NCBI RefSeq assembly: GCF_026240015.1
Contig: NZ_JAPIUX010000001.1
Span: 310,001-374,000, forward strand
Length of the DNA: 64,000 nt
Reading direction: 5' to 3'
Origin: Acetobacter farinalis
Lineage (GTDB): Bacteria; Pseudomonadota; Alphaproteobacteria; Acetobacterales; Acetobacteraceae
Below the pieces are notes generated by a model. It was not told the origin of the DNA and made no database searches. It was given only the letters and a program-made list of their open reading frames with translations. Below, piece by piece: positions 1 through 7,410 of this stretch. Position numbers and translations under genes: made by a program. Each line of letters opens with the position of its first letter. The stretch's first letter is position 1.

Positions 1-689
1 CGGGTATTCCTGCCGTAATCGTAATGCCGGAGGATGCTCCCGCCGTGAAACTGGCGGCAACCCGAGGGTATGGCGCGCATGTGGTGACATATGACCGCTA
101 TACGCAGGACCGGCAGACCATTGCCGCAGCCATTGCAGCGGAACGCGGGGCGACAGTGCTGCCGCCGTTTGACCACCCGGATATTGTTGCCGGGCAGGGC
201 ACCGCAGCACTCGAACTGTTTGAAAAAACCGGCCCGCTGGATGCACTTTTCGTGCCGATTGGTGGCGGTGGCCTTGCGTCCGGCTGTGCGCTGGTGGCGG
301 AGGCTGTCTCTCCGGGATGCGCCGTGATCGGGGTGGAACCCGCCGCCGGAGATGATGCGCGGCAGTCACTTGCCGCAGGCCATATTGTGCAGATTCCCGT
401 GCCGAAAACACTGGCGGACGGCGCGCAGACCACCGCCATCAGCCCGCTGACATTCGGAATTCTGCGCAGGCTTCTGCGTGAGATTGTCACGGTGGAGGAC
501 GCTGTTCTGGTGGAGACCATGCGCACACTGGCGGAGCGGATGAAAATTATTGTGGAACCAACCGGCTGCCTTGGTGTGGCGGCTGCCCTTGCCGCAGCGC
601 CGGAGTGGCAGGGCAAGCGCGTGGGTGTCATTATTTCCGGCGGGAATGTTGATATGACACAGTTTGCGCGGATGGTTGCTGGATTTTAA
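1..689 (+). CDS. PLP-dependent serine/threonine dehydratase family protein, 5' truncated
   Basis: The reading frame is open from the first bases of the window, so the N-terminus, including the PLP lysine region, lies to the left. The visible 228 or so residues match the C-terminal two thirds of fold-type II PLP enzymes: an IPAVIVMPEDAP stretch followed by KLAATRGYGA, typical of threonine/serine ammonia-lyases and serine racemases, then PIGGGGLASG, the glycine loop that holds the PLP phosphate. The family deaminates L-threonine, L-serine or threo-3-hydroxyaspartate in the cytosol. No ACT regulatory domain follows, so it is the short, catabolic-type form and not the isoleucine-pathway IlvA type. 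Substrate cannot be decided from sequence. An internal ATG at 24 lies inside the conserved core and is not the real start. Confidence 0.85.
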   Translation, partial: GIPAVIVMPEDAPAVKLAATRGYGAHVVTYDRYTQDRQTIAAAIAAERGATVLPPFDHPDIVAGQGTAALELFEKTGPLDALFVPIGGGGLASGCALVAEAVSPGCAVIGVEPAAGDDARQSLAAGHIVQIPVPKTLADGAQTTAISPLTFGILRRLLREIVTVEDAVLVETMRTLAERMKIIVEPTGCLGVAAALAAAPEWQGKRVGVIISGGNVDMTQFARMVAGF

Positions 690-721
690 AACTTCCAGAC
701 TGGCGTTATGATTTTGATGCT

Positions 722-910
722 GTGGAGTTCGAGGGTGCTACAGCGTTTGATCAGGCCTTAAAAACGCCGGGGCTGCATACGGTGCGTAAAAAAGTGGCGT
801 ATGTGCCTCGGCGGCCTGTGTTGCCGCCAGATGTGGTTGCGCGTCTGTCCGGTGAACTGTTCTGGAGAAACCCGGAACGAAACCCCGGACAGGCGACGGT
901 TCTGGCGTAG
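722..910 (+). CDS. small hypothetical protein or gene remnant
   Basis: A GTG-initiated 62-codon frame starts 33 nt after the dehydratase and is not a shadow of another gene. Codon use is fairly GC-rich in third positions, and residues such as FWRNPERNPGQ look protein-like. The same frame stays open upstream through the end of the dehydratase gene (reading LPDWRYDFDA just before the GTG), there is no Shine-Dalgarno sequence, and no family is recognised. It may be a short unknown protein or the C-terminal remnant of a larger gene whose beginning was lost. Confidence 0.35.
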   Translation: MEFEGATAFDQALKTPGLHTVRKKVAYVPRRPVLPPDVVARLSGELFWRNPERNPGQATVLA

Positions 911-928
911 GAGCGGGAGTGCCGCTCC
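910..928. terminator. hairpin between convergent genes
   Basis: GGAGCGG and CCGCTCC (7 bp) pair around a 5-nt loop. The hairpin sits between the small ORF on the plus strand and the lipoprotein gene ending on the minus strand. There is no clear T-run on either side, so it is only a candidate bidirectional terminator. Confidence 0.4.
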
Positions 929-931
929 GCC

Positions 932-1636
932 TTAACGGTGAATGAAATACAGGTCTGAATACAGGTCTTTCAGAGCCGCCTTGTTGGCCATGCAGCGGCG
1001 GACCAGATGCGCACGCAGGTCAAACGCGGCTTTTTGCACCATCGGGTCTTTGGAAGGGTTATCGAATGCCGGATAGCGCGCAATGCAGGCTTTCAGGTCC
1101 GGGTTGCTCATGTCCAGCCCGGCTTCGATCTGCTTCATGGTCGTGGCGTATTTCTGCGAAACTTCCGTATCGGAATGCCATTCGCTCAGGGCGGACTGCA
1201 CATCCCCGTTGCGGATCAGATAGGTGAAGGTCAGAAACCCGCTTTCTGGTGTGCCATCTGGTTTTTGCACGGTCAGGCGGCAGGCTCTCTGGAAATAGGG
1301 CGGCAGGCTGAGGTCCGGCATGGCGGAGGCCTGCGTAACGGTGACCGGCGCGGTGGGCTGGAAGGCCGTATCCGGCTTTTCAGCTTTGGGCGATGCGGTG
1401 TCGGCCTGTGCGGCCTGCGCACGCTGCATGGCTTCGGACAGGATGGTGTCATACCGGTGCGCGTAACAGAAGGCGGGGTCTGTCCGGGCCTGTGCCAGAG
1501 CAGAGTGATAAGCTTGCTGCTGCGGGGTTTCCGCACAGCCTGCGGCCCCCAGAACAGCCACAGCGCAGGCGGCGCGCAGCAGATGCTGCCAGTGAAGGGG
1601 GCGGGCCAGACGAGAAGGCGATGTGAAGCGCGGCAT
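932..1636 (-). CDS. putative lipoprotein of unknown function
   Basis: A 234-aa protein with a basic N-terminus, a hydrophobic stretch (AVAVLGAAG) and a Cys at about residue 32 in an AAGC context, consistent with a lipobox. It is therefore probably exported and lipid-anchored. The mature part is Ala/Gln/Pro-rich at first, then has a conserved-looking segment with several Cys (FCYAHRY, RACRLTV, KACIARYP, RRCMANK) that could form disulfides in the periplasm. The start was chosen because AAGGAG lies about 6 nt upstream of this ATG; the open frame extends a further 163 codons upstream but those codons lack coding character. It faces the EcsC-family gene divergently. No family recognised. Confidence 0.7.
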   Translation of the reverse strand: MPRFTSPSRLARPLHWQHLLRAACAVAVLGAAGCAETPQQQAYHSALAQARTDPAFCYAHRYDTILSEAMQRAQAAQADTASPKAEKPDTAFQPTAPVTVTQASAMPDLSLPPYFQRACRLTVQKPDGTPESGFLTFTYLIRNGDVQSALSEWHSDTEVSQKYATTMKQIEAGLDMSNPDLKACIARYPAFDNPSKDPMVQKAAFDLRAHLVRRCMANKAALKDLYSDLYFIHR

Positions 1637-1972
1637 GGCGAACTCCTTTTGGCGCACATTCTGCGCCTGTGTGGTCTTGCGTTCTTTTGTGTTAAGCGCT
1701 CCCCGCGCGAGTGACAATAGCGGGGGGCAGGAACCTGAACCTCGCGGAAGATATGGATAAACGTGGCAACTTCTGCGGTCGCCGGGCTTTGATGAAGGGC
1801 GGTAAGACGGATGCCCGGCAGATGGGAGGCATAGGCCAGACGGGGGGCGCATCGTGTCGCTTTTCGGGCGTCCTGTGTTACATACTTTTTTGTAGAACAG
1901 ATTTTTGCGGGCGCTGGAATGCGCCCCGGCCCGCCTTTCGGGGTGTTGGGCAGAGCAGCAGAAAGGGCACAG
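1637..1972. other. divergent intergenic region
   Basis: A 336-nt spacer between the divergent lipoprotein and EcsC-family genes. I see a 6-bp GC hairpin (GGGCGC, 6-nt loop, GCGCCC at 1909-1926) and an AT-rich patch near 1878-1907 that could hold a promoter for the rightward gene. No clear -35/-10 pair can be assigned. Open frames across it are extensions of the flanking genes or shadows. Confidence 0.4.
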
Positions 1973-2809
1973 ATGAGCACGCAGGACATGACGGGCAGCG
2001 AGATAGTGACGCTCAGGCTCAGCGGCCATGAACTGGGAGAGCTGGAACAGGCTCTGGAGCAGGTCGAGTCTGGCAAGGGCGTTCTTGTGCGGCTGGCGGA
2101 CCTGATGGGGGGGGCCGTGGGCCATGCCACACGGCTGGGCCTGCGCGGGCTGGGTATGGCCCCCGGTCTGGAAGATAAACTGCGCGGGCTGGCGGAAACC
2201 GCCATCACCCGTGCGTTCGATGTCGCTATTCTGGGGTTGCGCAGCCCGACGGATGCTCCGGCGGAACCGCAGCCGTGGCGCGGCCCTGCGCTGCAGGCGG
2301 CGGTGGCGGTTTCCGGTGCTGTGGGTGGTTTTGCCGGTCTTGCGGGGCTGGCTCCCGATATCAGCTTTACCACGCTGACCATCATGCGTGAGATCGGCCG
2401 TATTGCGCGGGAAGAAGGGGAGGATTTGTCCGACCCGGATGCGCGCCGCGCCTGTCTGGAAGTGTTCGCGCTGCGGGCCTTCCCCAATGCACGGAAGGAT
2501 GATGAGAGCGAACTGGGCTATTTCTCGGCCCGTGCGCTGCTGCGTGGCCGCCCGGTGGTGATGCTGATTGCGGAAGTGGCCTCACATTACGGTCTGGCAC
2601 TCGGGCAGAAAGTGTCTGTTCAGCTTATGCCCGTTGCGGGGGCGCTGTGCGGCGCTTCTCTCAATACGGCCTTCCTCAACCATTATCGCGCGCTGGCGCG
2701 GGCGCATTTCACCATTCGTCGGCTGGAGCGGGAACATGGCCCGGTGGTGCGGGATACCGCGGAAGCTCTGCGTGATCAGGCTGCGGCACGGGGTGGCCGG
2801 GCGTCCTGA
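1973..2809 (+). CDS. EcsC family protein
   Basis: A 278-aa protein matching the EcsC family in layout: an N-terminal helical segment (GHELGELEQALEQVE), a small-residue-rich central region (AAVAVSGAVGGFAGLAGLAPD, about residues 110-130), the typical TTLTIMREIGRIAREEGEDL block, then SELGYFSARALL and a second small-residue-rich segment (MPVAGALCGASLN). EcsC proteins were named from the Bacillus ecs locus; their biochemical role is not established, and they are usually described as membrane-associated. The start chosen has AAAGGG about 6 nt upstream; 18 more in-frame codons upstream lack support. It appears monocistronic, with a hairpin after the stop. Confidence 0.8.
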   Translation: MSTQDMTGSEIVTLRLSGHELGELEQALEQVESGKGVLVRLADLMGGAVGHATRLGLRGLGMAPGLEDKLRGLAETAITRAFDVAILGLRSPTDAPAEPQPWRGPALQAAVAVSGAVGGFAGLAGLAPDISFTTLTIMREIGRIAREEGEDLSDPDARRACLEVFALRAFPNARKDDESELGYFSARALLRGRPVVMLIAEVASHYGLALGQKVSVQLMPVAGALCGASLNTAFLNHYRALARAHFTIRRLEREHGPVVRDTAEALRDQAAARGGRAS

Positions 2810-2826
2810 ACCGGCTCGGGAGTAAC

Positions 2827-2848
2827 GCCGGGGCAAGGTAGCCCCGGC
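2827..2848. terminator. GC-rich hairpin after EcsC-family gene
   Basis: A perfect 8-bp stem (GCCGGGGC / GCCCCGGC) with a 6-nt loop lies between two convergent genes. No U-tract follows on the plus strand, so terminator function is likely but not certain. Confidence 0.5.
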
Positions 2849-2874
2849 CTCACTTCCGGCTGGTATTGTGCCCG

Positions 2875-3060
2875 TCAGGTTGCTTTTTTGGAGCCGGCAT
2901 TCTGCACAGGTGCCGGTTCTCTGGCGAAGAAGGTGCCGAAAAGTGCCAGAGCCAGCAGCGTGGTACCGATGGTGATACAGGTCTGCCGGTAGTGAAAATC
3001 TATCAGGTTCACCACGAAGCAGGCGATGATGCCCAGCAGGCAGGCCAATCTTAAATTCAT
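2875..3060 (-). CDS. small inner-membrane protein, hypothetical
   Basis: A 61-aa protein made of two hydrophobic helices (about residues 4-20 and 28-46) joined by a short polar turn (IDFHYRQT), ending in a lysine-containing tail. It starts 17 nt downstream of the hydroxyacid dehydrogenase stop, with an AGAGGAA-type ribosome binding site about 10 nt before the ATG, so the two are probably one transcript. No family name can be given from sequence alone; the topology predicts a hairpin in the cytoplasmic membrane. Confidence 0.6.
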   Translation of the reverse strand: MNLRLACLLGIIACFVVNLIDFHYRQTCITIGTTLLALALFGTFFAREPAPVQNAGSKKAT

Positions 3061-3077
3061 GATCGTTTCTTTCCTCT

Positions 3078-4052
3078 TCAGGCGGTAACCGGGGAGGGCA
3101 GCGGCTTCCCTGCTGCCAGAGCCGCGACATTGTCCAGCGCCAGCATGCTCATGGCCGTGCGGGTTTCCACGGTGGCGCTGCCAGTATGGGGTGTCATGAA
3201 AATATTGGGAAGTGCGAGCAGGCGCGGGTTGGGGTGGGGTTCGTTCTGATAGACATCCAGCCCGGCACTGAACAGATGGCCGGACCGCAGGGCGTCAATC
3301 AGCGCGGTTTCATCCACCAGAGAGCCACGGGCCGCGTTCACCAGCACACTGCCGCGTGGCAGCAGGCCCAGTGTGCGGGCTGTCATCAAAGGTGGGGCCC
3401 CCTGTGTGCCGGGCATATGCAGGCTGAGAATGGTGCAGTGCGGCAGCATGTCTTCCAGAGTTTCAAAATAGGTCGCCCCTTCTTCCTGCGCGGGGTCCAG
3501 CCTGCGCCGGTTGTGGTAGAGCACCTTCATCTCGAACCCGCGCGCCCGGCGTGCCAGCGCCTGCCCGATGCGGCCCATGCCGACAATACCCAGCGTTTTG
3601 CCACTCACGCGCAGGCCCAGCATTTCATCCATGCCCAAGGTGTGGCCCCAGCCGTTCTTCATCAGCGTGTAATATTCCGCAGCCCGGCGGCAGGCTGCCA
3701 GAATGAGCATCATGGTCAGATCGGCATTACAGTCGGTCAGCACATCGGGGGTGTTGGAGACTTTAATGCCGCGCGCCAGAAGGGCTGGCACATCCAGATG
3801 GTCCAGCCCGACACTGACTGTGGCAACCAGCTTCACGCAGGCCGGAATGGCGGCCACATCAGCCCCCCTCAGCGGGCTGTGGTGTGTGACCAGCATGGCG
3901 GAAGCCTGCTCTTTTTCAGCCAGCGCCAGCAGGGCGGGGGTGTCCAGCGGCGCATCCGGCGGGGGTGGTGCGATAAAGTCGGTCTCAATCCGTTTTTCAG
4001 CCGCCACAGGCAGACGTATGGAGCGGATCAGGCGGGGTTTTTCAGAAGGCAT
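3078..4052 (-). CDS. D-2-hydroxyacid dehydrogenase (glyoxylate/hydroxypyruvate reductase type)
   Basis: A 324-aa NAD(P)-dependent dehydrogenase that interconverts 2-ketoacids and D-2-hydroxyacids. The nucleotide-binding motif GIVGMGRIGQAL is followed by YHNRRR, where the basic residues after the second beta strand suggest NADPH preference. The catalytic Arg (NAARGSLVDE), Glu (NEPHP) and His (TPHTGSAT) are all present. The overall pattern (VGLDHLDVPALLARGIKVSNTPDVLT) fits the GyaR/GhrB-like subgroup. The ATG chosen lies 6 nt after AAAGGA; another ATG two codons earlier abuts the SD too closely. A small membrane protein gene follows in the same direction. Exact substrate is uncertain. Confidence 0.88.
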   Translation of the reverse strand: MPSEKPRLIRSIRLPVAAEKRIETDFIAPPPPDAPLDTPALLALAEKEQASAMLVTHHSPLRGADVAAIPACVKLVATVSVGLDHLDVPALLARGIKVSNTPDVLTDCNADLTMMLILAACRRAAEYYTLMKNGWGHTLGMDEMLGLRVSGKTLGIVGMGRIGQALARRARGFEMKVLYHNRRRLDPAQEEGATYFETLEDMLPHCTILSLHMPGTQGAPPLMTARTLGLLPRGSVLVNAARGSLVDETALIDALRSGHLFSAGLDVYQNEPHPNPRLLALPNIFMTPHTGSATVETRTAMSMLALDNVAALAAGKPLPSPVTA

Positions 4053-4107
4053 GCGCATTCCTTTTGAACAGGACAGACAGATTGAGTTTCCGTAAAGGCA
4101 GACTAGC

Positions 4108-4230
4108 ATGAAGCCTCAGGAAAACCACGGTGGCTCTCCAGGTTGGTTTATAACGGTGAAAACGGAGGTTGGATCAGGCGTGTGTATTCAAAAAGCCGCT
4201 ATATGCCTCCATGTGGAGGAGAGAGCATGA
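4108..4230 (+). CDS. possible 40-aa upstream ORF overlapping aat start
   Basis: An ATG with AAAGG about 10 nt upstream opens a 40-codon frame that ends in TGA, overlapping the aat start as ATGA. This arrangement is typical of translational coupling. The peptide has no recognisable domain and no special codon bias, and the overlap could be chance, so it is listed only as a candidate leader ORF. Confidence 0.22.
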   Translation: MKPQENHGGSPGWFITVKTEVGSGVCIQKAAICLHVEERA

Positions 4231-4904
4231 TGGACGCGCTGACACCGGAACTGATTCTGGGAGCCTATTCTGCAGGCATTTTCCCCATGGCGGCCAGCGC
4301 GGAGGATGAGGACCTGCAGTGGTATGACCCGGACCCACGGGGCATTCTGCCCCTGCACGGGTTTCACCTGCCGCGCCGCCTGCAACGCACGGTGTTGTCC
4401 GGGCGGTTTGATGTCTCGGTGGATCAGGATTTTCCCGGCGTGATGAAGGCCTGCGCCGCTCCCGCAAAAGGGCGGGAGGAAACCTGGATCAATAGCGAAA
4501 TCTTCCGCCTGTTCTGCGCCCTGCATGAGAGGGGCTATGCCCATAGTGTGGAATGCCGGCAGGATGGAGTGCTGGTGGGTGGCCTGTATGGCGTGGCTCT
4601 GGGCGGCGCTTTTTTTGGAGAGAGCATGTTCAGCCGTGCGACCGATGCCTCCAAGGTTGCTCTGGTGCATCTGGTGGCGCGGATGCGGGTTTCAGGCTTT
4701 ATCCTGCTTGACACACAATTTGGAACGGATCATCTCGCGCGCTTTGGCGGGGTGGAGATCCCTGCGGTCGATTATAAGGCCACACTGGAAAAAGCTGTCC
4801 ATATGATGCCATGTTGGCAGGCCACATTTCCCGCGCACGTGCTGGAGGCTGAAATCCGCACCCTGCGTGCGGAAACGGAAGCAGCCGCATTGCGGCACAG
4901 ATAA
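4227..4904 (+). CDS. aat: leucyl/phenylalanyl-tRNA--protein transferase
   Basis: A 225-aa enzyme that transfers Leu or Phe from charged tRNA to proteins with an N-terminal Arg or Lys, creating N-degrons for ClpS/ClpAP in the cytosol. Family hallmarks are visible in order: LILGAYSAGIFPMA near residue 8, WYDPDPRGILPL, then the GNAT-like core GYAHSVE, GGLYGVALGGAFFGESMFS and LLDTQF. The length is close to the family norm (about 220-240). The start was set at the first of two adjacent ATGs because a GGAGGAGAG ribosome-binding site sits just upstream; 28 further in-frame codons upstream are not supported. A hairpin follows the stop. Confidence 0.95.
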   Translation: MMDALTPELILGAYSAGIFPMAASAEDEDLQWYDPDPRGILPLHGFHLPRRLQRTVLSGRFDVSVDQDFPGVMKACAAPAKGREETWINSEIFRLFCALHERGYAHSVECRQDGVLVGGLYGVALGGAFFGESMFSRATDASKVALVHLVARMRVSGFILLDTQFGTDHLARFGGVEIPAVDYKATLEKAVHMMPCWQATFPAHVLEAEIRTLRAETEAAALRHR

Positions 4905-4905
4905 A

Positions 4906-4930
4906 GACCACTCCGGCCCCGGAGCGGTCT
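4906..4930 (+). terminator. hairpin after aat
   Basis: GACC-A-CTCCGG pairs with CCGGAG-C-GGTC around a 2-nt turn, with one A.C mismatch. It begins two bases after the aat stop and precedes the next gene by 28 nt. No T-run follows, so it may attenuate rather than fully terminate transcription. Confidence 0.45.
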
Positions 4931-4957
4931 GGATGAAAAACAGGAAAGACGAGACGC

Positions 4958-5869
4958 ATGACACACTGCCAGCCGAGCCGGACACGCCGCCTGCTGAGCT
5001 TTTGCAGCCTTCTGGCTGCGGCACCGCTGGCGGGAGGGCTGCTGTGCCAGCCGGGTCATGCGGCGGAGGCGCAGGCCATGGCATCTCCAGCGGAGGCCTC
5101 CGCGCCTGCGGCCCCGCAGGCGGCGGACCACCCGCGCCTGATGCCCGCGCGGGATGCCACGATTGATTACGTCTTTCAGCCCCGCCCCCCCGCAGGCGGT
5201 GCGCCCGTTCCGCCCCCGGCCCTGCCGGTGCAGAACCGCCATGTGCAGGTTCTGTTTTCGGGTGATGGCGGGTTGATGCGCATTAATTACATGATCGGCA
5301 TGGATGGCCCGGAAAGCCGTGGGGCCGTGATCCTGAACCGGGCGGCACAGGAAGTGCTGGTGATCCTGAATGACCGGAAGGTTTATACCCGGCTGGTGCA
5401 GCAGGAAGTGGCCCGCAGCCCGTTCCTGCTGGATATGTCCATGGCGTTCACGCGCAAGGGCCGGTCCACGATTATCGGCCAGCCTTGCACGGTCTGGGCT
5501 GTGCATTCTCCACGGGGAGACGGCTCGGCCTGCGTGACGGATGATGGCTTCATTCTGGAGCAGGATGGCGTGGATGTGGATGGCCTGAACGGGCACCTCA
5601 AGGCCATGAAAATTTCCTATGATACGGTTCCCGCCAGTGCCTTTCAGCCGCCTGAGGGCTTTCAGGAGGTCACGCCCCATGCTCCGGGCAAGCGCGGGGA
5701 CGGAGAGGGGGAGGCACCGCCACCGTCTGTCATGCGGCCGGGCGGTATGCCCCGGGAGGATCATACCGGCGCACCTCTTGCCAGTGGCGGCATGCCGGGT
5801 GTAGGGCCGGTCCCCGCCATTCCGCAGGCAGGCCCTGCGATGCGTGACACATCGGACACTACGCCATGA
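4958..5869 (+). CDS. secreted Pro/Ala-rich protein with conserved C-x-W...C core (paralogue 1)
   Basis: A 303-aa protein with a signal-peptide-like N-terminus (arginines, then LLSFCSLLAAAPLAGGLL, cleavage plausible after GHAA), an Ala/Pro-rich linker to about residue 85, a globular core at about 86-225, and a Pro/Gly-rich C-terminal tail. The core has QVLFSGDGGLMRINYMIG, IILNDRK-like VILNDRKVYTRL, and GQPCTVWAV ... ACVTDDGFIL. The next gene shows the same order of elements (CTIW ... VCYTADGLLL), so the two are probably diverged tandem paralogues. The layout recalls periplasmic DUF4412-type beta-rich proteins, but that match is tentative. It overlaps the next gene by 4 nt (ATGA), implying coupled translation. 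Confidence 0.65.
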   Translation: MTHCQPSRTRRLLSFCSLLAAAPLAGGLLCQPGHAAEAQAMASPAEASAPAAPQAADHPRLMPARDATIDYVFQPRPPAGGAPVPPPALPVQNRHVQVLFSGDGGLMRINYMIGMDGPESRGAVILNRAAQEVLVILNDRKVYTRLVQQEVARSPFLLDMSMAFTRKGRSTIIGQPCTVWAVHSPRGDGSACVTDDGFILEQDGVDVDGLNGHLKAMKISYDTVPASAFQPPEGFQEVTPHAPGKRGDGEGEAPPPSVMRPGGMPREDHTGAPLASGGMPGVGPVPAIPQAGPAMRDTSDTTP

Positions 5870-6603
5870 GCCGTCTGAACATCTGCCGGGCGGTGTCATC
5901 GCGTCCGGCTGCGCCCTCTTCGCGGCCTGTTGCCAGACTTGCCATGCCGGGGCTTGCGGTCTTTCTGGCGGTTTTCCCGGGAGTGCTGCCTGCGGCGCAG
6001 GCCCAGATCCAAGCCCAGACGAGCGCATCGGCATTGCCAGCAGCGCCACCAGCACCGGTTTCCGGTTCGGCTGCCCCGGCGGCTTCCGCCGTGCCGCAGG
6101 ATGCACCGTTCATCACGCCCTCGGTTGATGTTGATGTCCTGTATGAACTGACCTCGCCCAAGGGAGAGGCGGTGATGACGCAGCGGATGCGCTGGCAGGT
6201 TGCCACCCTTCGCCAGCGGCTGGACCCGGAAGGCTCCGCCCTGTTCATGATCACCTCATGGCCCGACCATACGCTGACTGTGGTGGACCCGGACCGGAAG
6301 CGCGAAAGCGTGATGCCCGCCCCCAGTCAGACGCTCACACCGCCCGGCCAGCCTGCCATGGTGGGCACCTATGCACGATTGGGTGGTTCCGTTGTGGCAG
6401 GGGAACGCTGCACTATCTGGCGCACCAGAGACGCTGACGGACATGCGAGTGATGTCTGTTACACGGCGGATGGTCTGCTGTTGCAGGTTGCGCAGCAGGG
6501 GCAGGTTACTGTCCGGGCGTTGCGCGTCACCCGGGGGGCTCAGCCGGACGAGGTTTTTGCCATCCCGGCAGGCCTGCGGAAAGAGGCTCCCGTCAGACCC
6601 TGA
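5866..6603 (+). CDS. secreted Pro/Ala-rich protein (paralogue 2)
   Basis: A 245-aa exported protein: an N-terminal hydrophobic segment at about residues 27-42 preceded by arginines, a candidate AQAQ cleavage region, an Ala/Pro linker, then a core with VDVDVLYELTSPKGEAV, ALFMITSWPDHTLTVVD and GERCTIWRTRD ... DVCYTADGLLLQ. The last block aligns by eye with the corresponding C-x-W...C region of the preceding gene. Both end with a segment relating to AFQPPEGF / VFAIPAGL, the usual end of beta-rich periplasmic domains that report on a bound or oxidised ligand. Function unknown; the two conserved cysteines suggest a disulfide. Confidence 0.65.
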   Translation: MSRLNICRAVSSRPAAPSSRPVARLAMPGLAVFLAVFPGVLPAAQAQIQAQTSASALPAAPPAPVSGSAAPAASAVPQDAPFITPSVDVDVLYELTSPKGEAVMTQRMRWQVATLRQRLDPEGSALFMITSWPDHTLTVVDPDRKRESVMPAPSQTLTPPGQPAMVGTYARLGGSVVAGERCTIWRTRDADGHASDVCYTADGLLLQVAQQGQVTVRALRVTRGAQPDEVFAIPAGLRKEAPVRP

Positions 6604-6636
6604 CGCACCGGACCCTGATGAGGAAGGGGAAGGGGC

Positions 6637-7410
6637 ATGCGGCAGCGCGACCCTGTGAGGCTGCGGCCTGTGGTGCCGGGGCGTGTGGTATCCGGGTTGC
6701 TGAGACTGGGACTGACACTGACACTGGGACTAACGTTGGGGCTGGCACTGCTCGGGCAAGGATTGGCCGCACACTGGCAGAGTGCGGCGGCATATCCGGC
6801 ACAGGCAGCCCCGGCGGCGGTATCGGGGGTGGCAGCGGGCGTAGTATCGGGGACTGCCTCAGGCGCCGGGGCGACTGAGGCTGCCGGAGCCAGTCAGGGG
6901 GCGGTGTCTGTCTGCTTCAAGCCCGGAGCAGGCGCCGCGCGGGATACGGTGCTGGTGATTCCCTCCGGCACCGTGTTTGCGGGCAGCAGTGCTCCCGTGG
7001 CGCGGAACCGGAGCACCCCGATGGAAGGTGTTGTCACCACGGAAACCGTGACACTGACAGATATGCAGCCCTGTAGCGGGGCGGATGCCTCAAGCGTTGT
7101 CTCCCGCACCCGCCACTGGCTGGTAGACCCTGTGCGCCCGCAACCGGTGGTGCTGCGGCCTGTGGGCGAAGTCAGCGGGAATGGGGTTGATACCGCGTTT
7201 GGGAACGAACCCGACAGCTTTCGCAGCGCGGTGAAAACCGGCGCGCTGACGGCCCGCGTTCAGGCTGTTCTTAAGGAGACGGTGTATCTGACGGAAACAC
7301 CGGCGGATATTCCTCCGGTGGATGAGAATGCCATGGGGCCGGATTGGGCCCAGCCCGACGGGCAGGGTCAGAAGAGTTTGCGCAGCACGCCGGGCAGCAG
7401 GACAGAATAG
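6637..7410 (+). CDS. exported protein of unknown function
   Basis: A 257-aa protein starting after a strong purine-rich ribosome-binding site (AGGAAGGGGAAGGGG). The N-terminus is basic, then has a striking low-complexity hydrophobic signal segment of repeated Gly-Leu-Thr units (LGLTLTLGLTLGLALLGQGL, about residues 24-43) and an Ala/Gly/Val-rich stretch to about 85. The mature part contains two Cys (VSVCFKPG, MQPCSG) and beta-type segments such as VVTTETVTLTD. It follows the tandem paralogues by 33 nt and is probably co-transcribed. Its last 43 nt overlap the 3' end of the convergent AsmA-like gene. No family recognised. Confidence 0.6.
   Translation: MRQRDPVRLRPVVPGRVVSGLLRLGLTLTLGLTLGLALLGQGLAAHWQSAAAYPAQAAPAAVSGVAAGVVSGTASGAGATEAAGASQGAVSVCFKPGAGAARDTVLVIPSGTVFAGSSAPVARNRSTPMEGVVTTETVTLTDMQPCSGADASSVVSRTRHWLVDPVRPQPVVLRPVGEVSGNGVDTAFGNEPDSFRSAVKTGALTARVQAVLKETVYLTETPADIPPVDENAMGPDWAQPDGQGQKSLRSTPGSRTE

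Noticed and set aside
1273..2487. 404-aa minus-strand frame spanning the lipoprotein and EcsC-family genes
   Set aside because: It runs across two supported genes in different orientation and is Ser/Arg/Pro-rich without motifs; treated as a shadow.
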